A stretch of DNA of 64,000 bases from the IMG/VR virus record IMGVR_UViG_3300045286_000131, positions 1 through 64,000 of that record; one strand, written 5' to 3'. The position numbers and the translations under genes were made by a program. The notes below the pieces were generated by a model that made no database searches, was not told the DNA's origin, and saw only the letters and a list, made by a program, of their open reading frames with translations. Shown piece by piece: positions 61,102-64,000 of the stretch (positions are counted from its first letter, which is position 1; every line of letters begins with the position of its first letter). The stretch comes from a virus.

Positions 61102-61740
61102 TAAGCAAAGAAGATTATTTAAGCAGGATTAAGCCCAAGCAGAAGCAGAAGCAGAAGCAGAGGAAAAACGCCGATTTTGGCCTCGTAAACCCCCCAGCCG
61201 GCACAGGTTGACGCAGACCGAAATCAGGGGAAGCGAAGAAGGGGAAACACCGAGCGTTTTCTCCGCGCGTCCTTCGACCGCAAAAACAGTCTTCATCCGC
61301 CGGCGACGGCTCGGCTAGATGACCGGAACGGCTTCAGGTGGCATTTTGCCGGCTCTTGTGGTGTCCCTTTTGGCGGTTTCAACCCAGAACTGGCGGGAAT
61401 CTTTATCTTTGTAAGTGGTTGCAAAACAAGGGGTGCGCCTTGTGGTCGAACTAAAGACAACTAATGTTGTGCAACCTTAATTACTCCCAGACCCCCTCCC
61501 CCATTTCGGGGGGACTGCCCCTAGCGCGACCAAATCAGGTCGTATCCCCCTCTGCTTCCCTCAAAGCCATTTTGTTTTTCGGCCTTTTTGCTGGGATTTC
61601 CGCAAGATTTCCGCAAGATTTCCCTCTGTCTCCGGTTGGCGTCTCCTGAGAATTCTCCTGAGACAGTGAGTTTTCGGATCGCGGTTTCCGTTTCCTTGGG
61701 TTTCGGGCAGCAATTCCGCTATCTCGCTTAATAGTGCAAT
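61102..61740. other. gene-free region with tandem repeats, candidate replication origin
   Basis: A 639-base gap with no convincing gene. It holds GCAGAA three times plus GCAGAG (61139-61162), GATTTCCGCAA twice with a partial third copy (61595-61624), TCTCCTGAGA twice at a 12-base step (61642-61663), an inverted repeat GGTTGCA/TGCAACC (61417-61476) and a C/G hairpin near 61495-61513. It lies upstream of the replisome-organiser-like gene, a common origin position. Confidence 0.45.
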
Positions 61741-61923
61741 TTAGGGCTTACCTCGCTTGTTAGTGCGTTTTGGCTGTGGCGGGTAGTTTTTGGTGAAAAG
61801 CGTCTGGGAGGCTGTAGGAGGCGTTTTGATGATGTCCGTCCACCTTGCTCCCTCTGGGATGACGACTGACGCGCGGAAGGCGGCGTAGCGTTGCGCTGCG
61901 GTGGGTTTTGGTTGATGGTTCAT
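61741..61923 (-). CDS. hypothetical protein, 60 residues
   Basis: Starts MNHQPKPTAAQRYAAF; its ATG overlaps (ATGA) the stop of the frameshifted gene upstream. It ends before the gene-free origin-like region. Pro/Lys-rich C-terminus. Not recognised. Confidence 0.5.
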   Translation of the reverse strand: MNHQPKPTAAQRYAAFRASVVIPEGARWTDIIKTPPTASQTLFTKNYPPQPKRTNKRGKP

Positions 61924-62112
61924 GTCCGGTTTATCTTTTCGAGGATTTCGGCCTGCTGGGCCTTTGGGAGTCCTTTCAGGAAGCAGGAGCGCCATTCCGG
62001 GGGGGCAGGCGAGGTAGTCTTGGACAAGGCGGGCGGTGAGCTTGTCGTTGTAGTCGGGGTCGGTTCTTTCGTAGGAGCCGGAGTTGCCGGATTGAAGGCG
62101 CTTGGTTTTCAT
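61920..62112 (-). pseudogene. frameshifted hypothetical gene (seven-G run)
   Basis: Reads MKTKRLQSGNSGSYERTD, then LTARLVQDYLACPP, where a run of seven G (61999-62005 on the plus strand) shifts the frame. With six G the protein would continue EWRSCFLKGLPKAQQAEIL and stop at 61920 with ATGA coupling to the next gene; 193 bases is one more than a whole number of codons. This is either an assembly error or a programmed slip. Not a recognised family. Confidence 0.6.
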
Positions 62113-62518
62113 CGGTTGACTCCCCAGACAGGCAGCGGGGTTGTGGACGGCACAATCCAGAGATGCCTCAGGTTGGCGACGTTCACGGTATGGTCGGCCG
62201 GCGGGTAGATTTCGACGGCGATGTGGCGGTCGAAGCCAAGGTCGTTTTTGATGGCTTGGAGTTCGTCCCAAGTGATGCCGTCTTTCCAGTTGCCGTGGCG
62301 GTCAACGTCGGTGCGGTTGATGGACAGGCGGATGATGCCGTCGTGTTCGACGAACTCTTGGACGAGGAAATGGCGGGAGCGCCAGACACGGTTGCGCCAT
62401 TTGGCGGTGAAGTCATCCGGTGCCGGGTTCCATGTTCGGGCGGGATTGAAGTGAAGGCGTTGCCGTATTTCCGGTTCTCGGCCCGCATGAGGGAGACGGC
62501 CTGCTTGGAAGGTTTCAT
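62109..62518 (-). pseudogene. frameshifted DUF7694-like gene
   Basis: The first 29 residues (SKQAVSLMRAENRKYGNAF) are in one frame; after about 62430 the natural frame shifts, giving FTAKWRNRVWRSRHFLVQEF, GITWDELQAIKNDLGF and NVANLRHLWIVP, the pattern of phage DUF7694 proteins. The stop at 62109 couples to the next ATG. One base appears missing near 62430 (410 bases in total). Either an assembly error or a decayed gene. Confidence 0.65.
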
Positions 62519-63078
62519 CTCCGTTTTTCGGGTTCGATGTATTTCACGCCGCAGAGTTCAAACAAGTGTTGCTCGGACTCGGCGCGGATGATTTTGCCGC
62601 CGCCTGTGGTAATGCCGGCCCCGTAGGCGTTGAGCGTGTTGCCGGCGCGCTGGGCGCTGGTGGTGAGCAGCAGGTTTGTGTCCTTGCCGCCGGTTCGGAT
62701 CACCAGACTGGTAAACCAGTTGTCATCGGTGGTGGCAAAGAAGTCAATCGGGATGCCGCTGGCGACATGGACGGCCAGCTTGTTCTTCAGTCCCCAAGTG
62801 ACGGAGCCGCGAGTGTTCGGGCGCTGGCGGATGGTGCCGAAGCGGAGCAGCTTGTTGATGGCGTCGTCGGCCATGTCGTATTTTTCCTTGGTAAGCATAT
62901 CGGCGTCACGTTCGCCGGTCTTCGGGATGAAGAGCAGTTCGATGTCGCCAACTTCGGGCTTGTTGCGCCGGATGCTGCCGGCGACTTCAATGCGCTCGCA
63001 GAACGGGGACAGGGCGAGGACGAAGGTTTGGGCGACGGCCAATGCCTTGTCGCGCGGATGTTTGATTTTGTCAGTCAT
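62515..63078 (-). CDS. DNA polymerase beta-like nucleotidyltransferase, 187 residues
   Basis: Contains the Pol X signature EVAGSIRRNKPEVGDIELL (residues 31-49) and later IDFFATTDDNWFTSL, the palm and fingers of a minimal nucleotidyltransferase. The second metal Asp (GDID) reads GDIE here, which may reduce activity. There is no thumb or helix-hairpin-helix beyond the palm. Possible roles are DNA end repair or tailing. Confidence 0.7.
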   Translation of the reverse strand: MTDKIKHPRDKALAVAQTFVLALSPFCERIEVAGSIRRNKPEVGDIELLFIPKTGERDADMLTKEKYDMADDAINKLLRFGTIRQRPNTRGSVTWGLKNKLAVHVASGIPIDFFATTDDNWFTSLVIRTGGKDTNLLLTTSAQRAGNTLNAYGAGITTGGGKIIRAESEQHLFELCGVKYIEPEKRR

Positions 63079-63697
63079 GTTTTTGCGGGGTTAAAAATTC
63101 AAGAGTCCATTGCTCGGCCATCGCGTCGGCGATGCCTTGAAACGTCCGGCTTCGCTCTTTCCAGCGTTCCGGCCCGGGTGGCAGGTAGTGAAGGCGCTGG
63201 CGCTGGTTGGCCGGCAAGCGGAGCATGGCTTCGCGGACGTTTTTTGTCGGCATCAACTTCGGCAGATTTTTCAGCCACAGGCAGGTTGCCTTCTGCTCCA
63301 TGTGTCCAAACATCCACGGCTGGATGACTTGGGCCTGCTCGACGCCGATCAGGCGCTTTGCGTATTTGTGCATCACCGGATTCTCGACGGCGATTCTGGC
63401 AACCGGGGCGTCGAGCATTTCGAGGAAAAAGTCGGCGGCGTCAAACAGCTTCGGCCAGCGCGCGGCATCCTTGTGCAGCCAGCAGACGCCGGAGTTGGTC
63501 ATGTAAGTGCAAGTAGGATGGGCAATCAGGATGTCCCAGCCGTTGCCAAGAATCTCGCGGACATCCCCTTGGTGGTGGTTGCCGGGTTTCTCAGCCGGCA
63601 ACAAGTCGCACGACCACGCATCCCAGCCGTGCCTTGCAAATGCGTCCCTGACTGTCCCGCTGTATTCGCAGGCAACCAGAACACGTCCTACGCGCAT
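63071..63697 (-). CDS. DNA cytosine-methyltransferase-like protein, 208 residues
   Basis: Begins RVLVACEYSGTVRDAFARHG, a C5-methyltransferase-like SAM site, with WSCDLLPAEKPGNHHQGDV and DILIAHPTCTYMTNSG in place of the PC catalytic loop. The target-recognition part is small. This group of short phage proteins may be inactive or modify DNA in a minimal way. Overlaps its neighbours. Confidence 0.72.
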   Translation of the reverse strand: MRVGRVLVACEYSGTVRDAFARHGWDAWSCDLLPAEKPGNHHQGDVREILGNGWDILIAHPTCTYMTNSGVCWLHKDAARWPKLFDAADFFLEMLDAPVARIAVENPVMHKYAKRLIGVEQAQVIQPWMFGHMEQKATCLWLKNLPKLMPTKNVREAMLRLPANQRQRLHYLPPGPERWKERSRTFQGIADAMAEQWTLEFLTPQKHD

Positions 63698-63852
63698 AAC
63701 GCATTCTGGTAAACGATTTCGGCGACGGCGGATTTCGCTTCCGTCTCCGCCTGCTTCACCTGTTCGGTGGTTGGCTCCCCGGCTTCGGACATCATTCCAA
63801 GCCGCTCCTGAAAGCGGTAGTTGAACTCTTCTTTTTTCTCCTGTGCATTCAT
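63688..63852 (-). CDS. hypothetical protein, 54 residues
   Basis: A small Glu/Lys-rich helical protein. Start 63852 is taken because the 45-residue upstream extension runs through the preceding gene. Overlaps the next gene by 10 bases. Not recognised. Confidence 0.45.
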   Translation of the reverse strand: MNAQEKKEEFNYRFQERLGMMSEAGEPTTEQVKQAETEAKSAVAEIVYQNALCA

Positions 63853-63868
63853 AATTTTTTTGGTGTTG

Positions 63869-64000
63869 TTATTCGGTTCCCTTGCCGTCGTCCGGTGCGG
63901 CCGGCGGAGTCCAGACGAATCCGACATCGGATTCTCCTGACGGCCCAAGCGTCCATCCGGCCTGCTTGGCTTCACGATGGACGGCATCGCGCAAGGCAGG
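63869..64000 (-). CDS. partial hypothetical protein at the window edge
   Basis: The C-terminal 43 residues of a gene entering from the right, with natural sequence (REAKQAGWTLGPSGESDVGF, then WTPPAAPDD) and a TAA stop at 63869. The start is outside the window. Not recognised. Confidence 0.5.
   Translation of the reverse strand, partial: PALRDAVHREAKQAGWTLGPSGESDVGFVWTPPAAPDDGKGTE

Noticed and set aside
61464-61649. A 61-residue plus-strand reading frame in the origin-like gap
   Set aside because: Low-complexity Pro/Ser composition, no start signal, isolated on the strand opposite its neighbours, and it covers the tandem repeats.
1-64000. CRISPR arrays, insertion sequences and tRNA genes
   Set aside because: No regularly spaced direct repeats, no transposase motifs with flanking inverted repeats, and no tRNA T-arm consensus were noticed by eye. 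A tRNAscan-SE and repeat-finder run would be decisive.

Overview
The window reads as one contiguous tailed-phage genome segment, most likely a podovirus-like (short-tailed) phage. It has a terminase, an 807-residue portal, a scaffold, a capsid protein and a tail nozzle/collar set. There is no tape-measure gene, but there are two giant polyvalent proteins (1,810 and 3,234 residues) of the kind carried in virions and injected with the DNA. No host gene, rRNA or tRNA was recognised. Asn/Thr-rich secreted proteins with Sec signal peptides resemble those of Verrucomicrobiota and related PVC bacteria, so a PVC host is a weak inference only. The strand layout (leftward early genes at both edges, rightward virion genes in the middle) would fit a circular or circularly permuted genome of which this is a part.

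Layout. 31-2013 (minus): RecT annealing protein and small genes headed by a ribbon-helix-helix regulator. 2108-8951 (plus): unknown proteins, then a secreted/membrane block with a LamG plus SGNH-like protein, a membrane-anchored PAS-like protein, a three-helix holin-like protein and a patatin phospholipase. 8948-10516 (minus): large terminase, alone on the opposite strand. 10570-16889 (plus): portal, scaffold, major capsid protein, ended by a strong terminator. 16940-21261 (plus): an accessory island from a consensus-like promoter, with an XRE regulator, GroES-like co-chaperonin, PAPS-reductase-like enzyme, DNA methyltransferase, integron-integrase-like recombinase and glycosyltransferase. 21262-21560: a gene-free stretch packed with hairpins, a candidate structured RNA. 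21561-32906 (plus): adaptor, a metallophosphoesterase that has lost its metal ligands, fibre-like, von Willebrand A, tail-collar and tail-nozzle proteins, then small virion or ejection proteins. 32950-49721 (plus): the two polyvalent proteins with an ATP-grasp enzyme between them. 49357-64000 (minus): a long early block of small, mostly overlapping genes, including an RlpA-like protein, DUF7007, a DpnI-C-like winged helix, a replisome-organiser-like protein next to an iteron-rich gap, a Pol-beta-like nucleotidyltransferase and a cytosine-methyltransferase-like protein.

How it fits together. The leftward genes look early (recombination, regulation, replication, modification) and the rightward genes late (virion, lysis, injected proteins). 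The first genes of several operons have a -10-like hexamer only 6-10 bases before the start codon, which suggests leaderless late transcripts, whereas many leftward genes have Shine-Dalgarno sequences or ATGA coupling. Two promoters, before the XRE operon and before the 3,234-residue gene, share a near-palindromic spacer element, a plausible operator. Several gaps in the leftward block hold strong hairpins. Two neighbouring genes near 62 kb each carry a one-base frameshift, one in a seven-G run, so assembly error is possible there.
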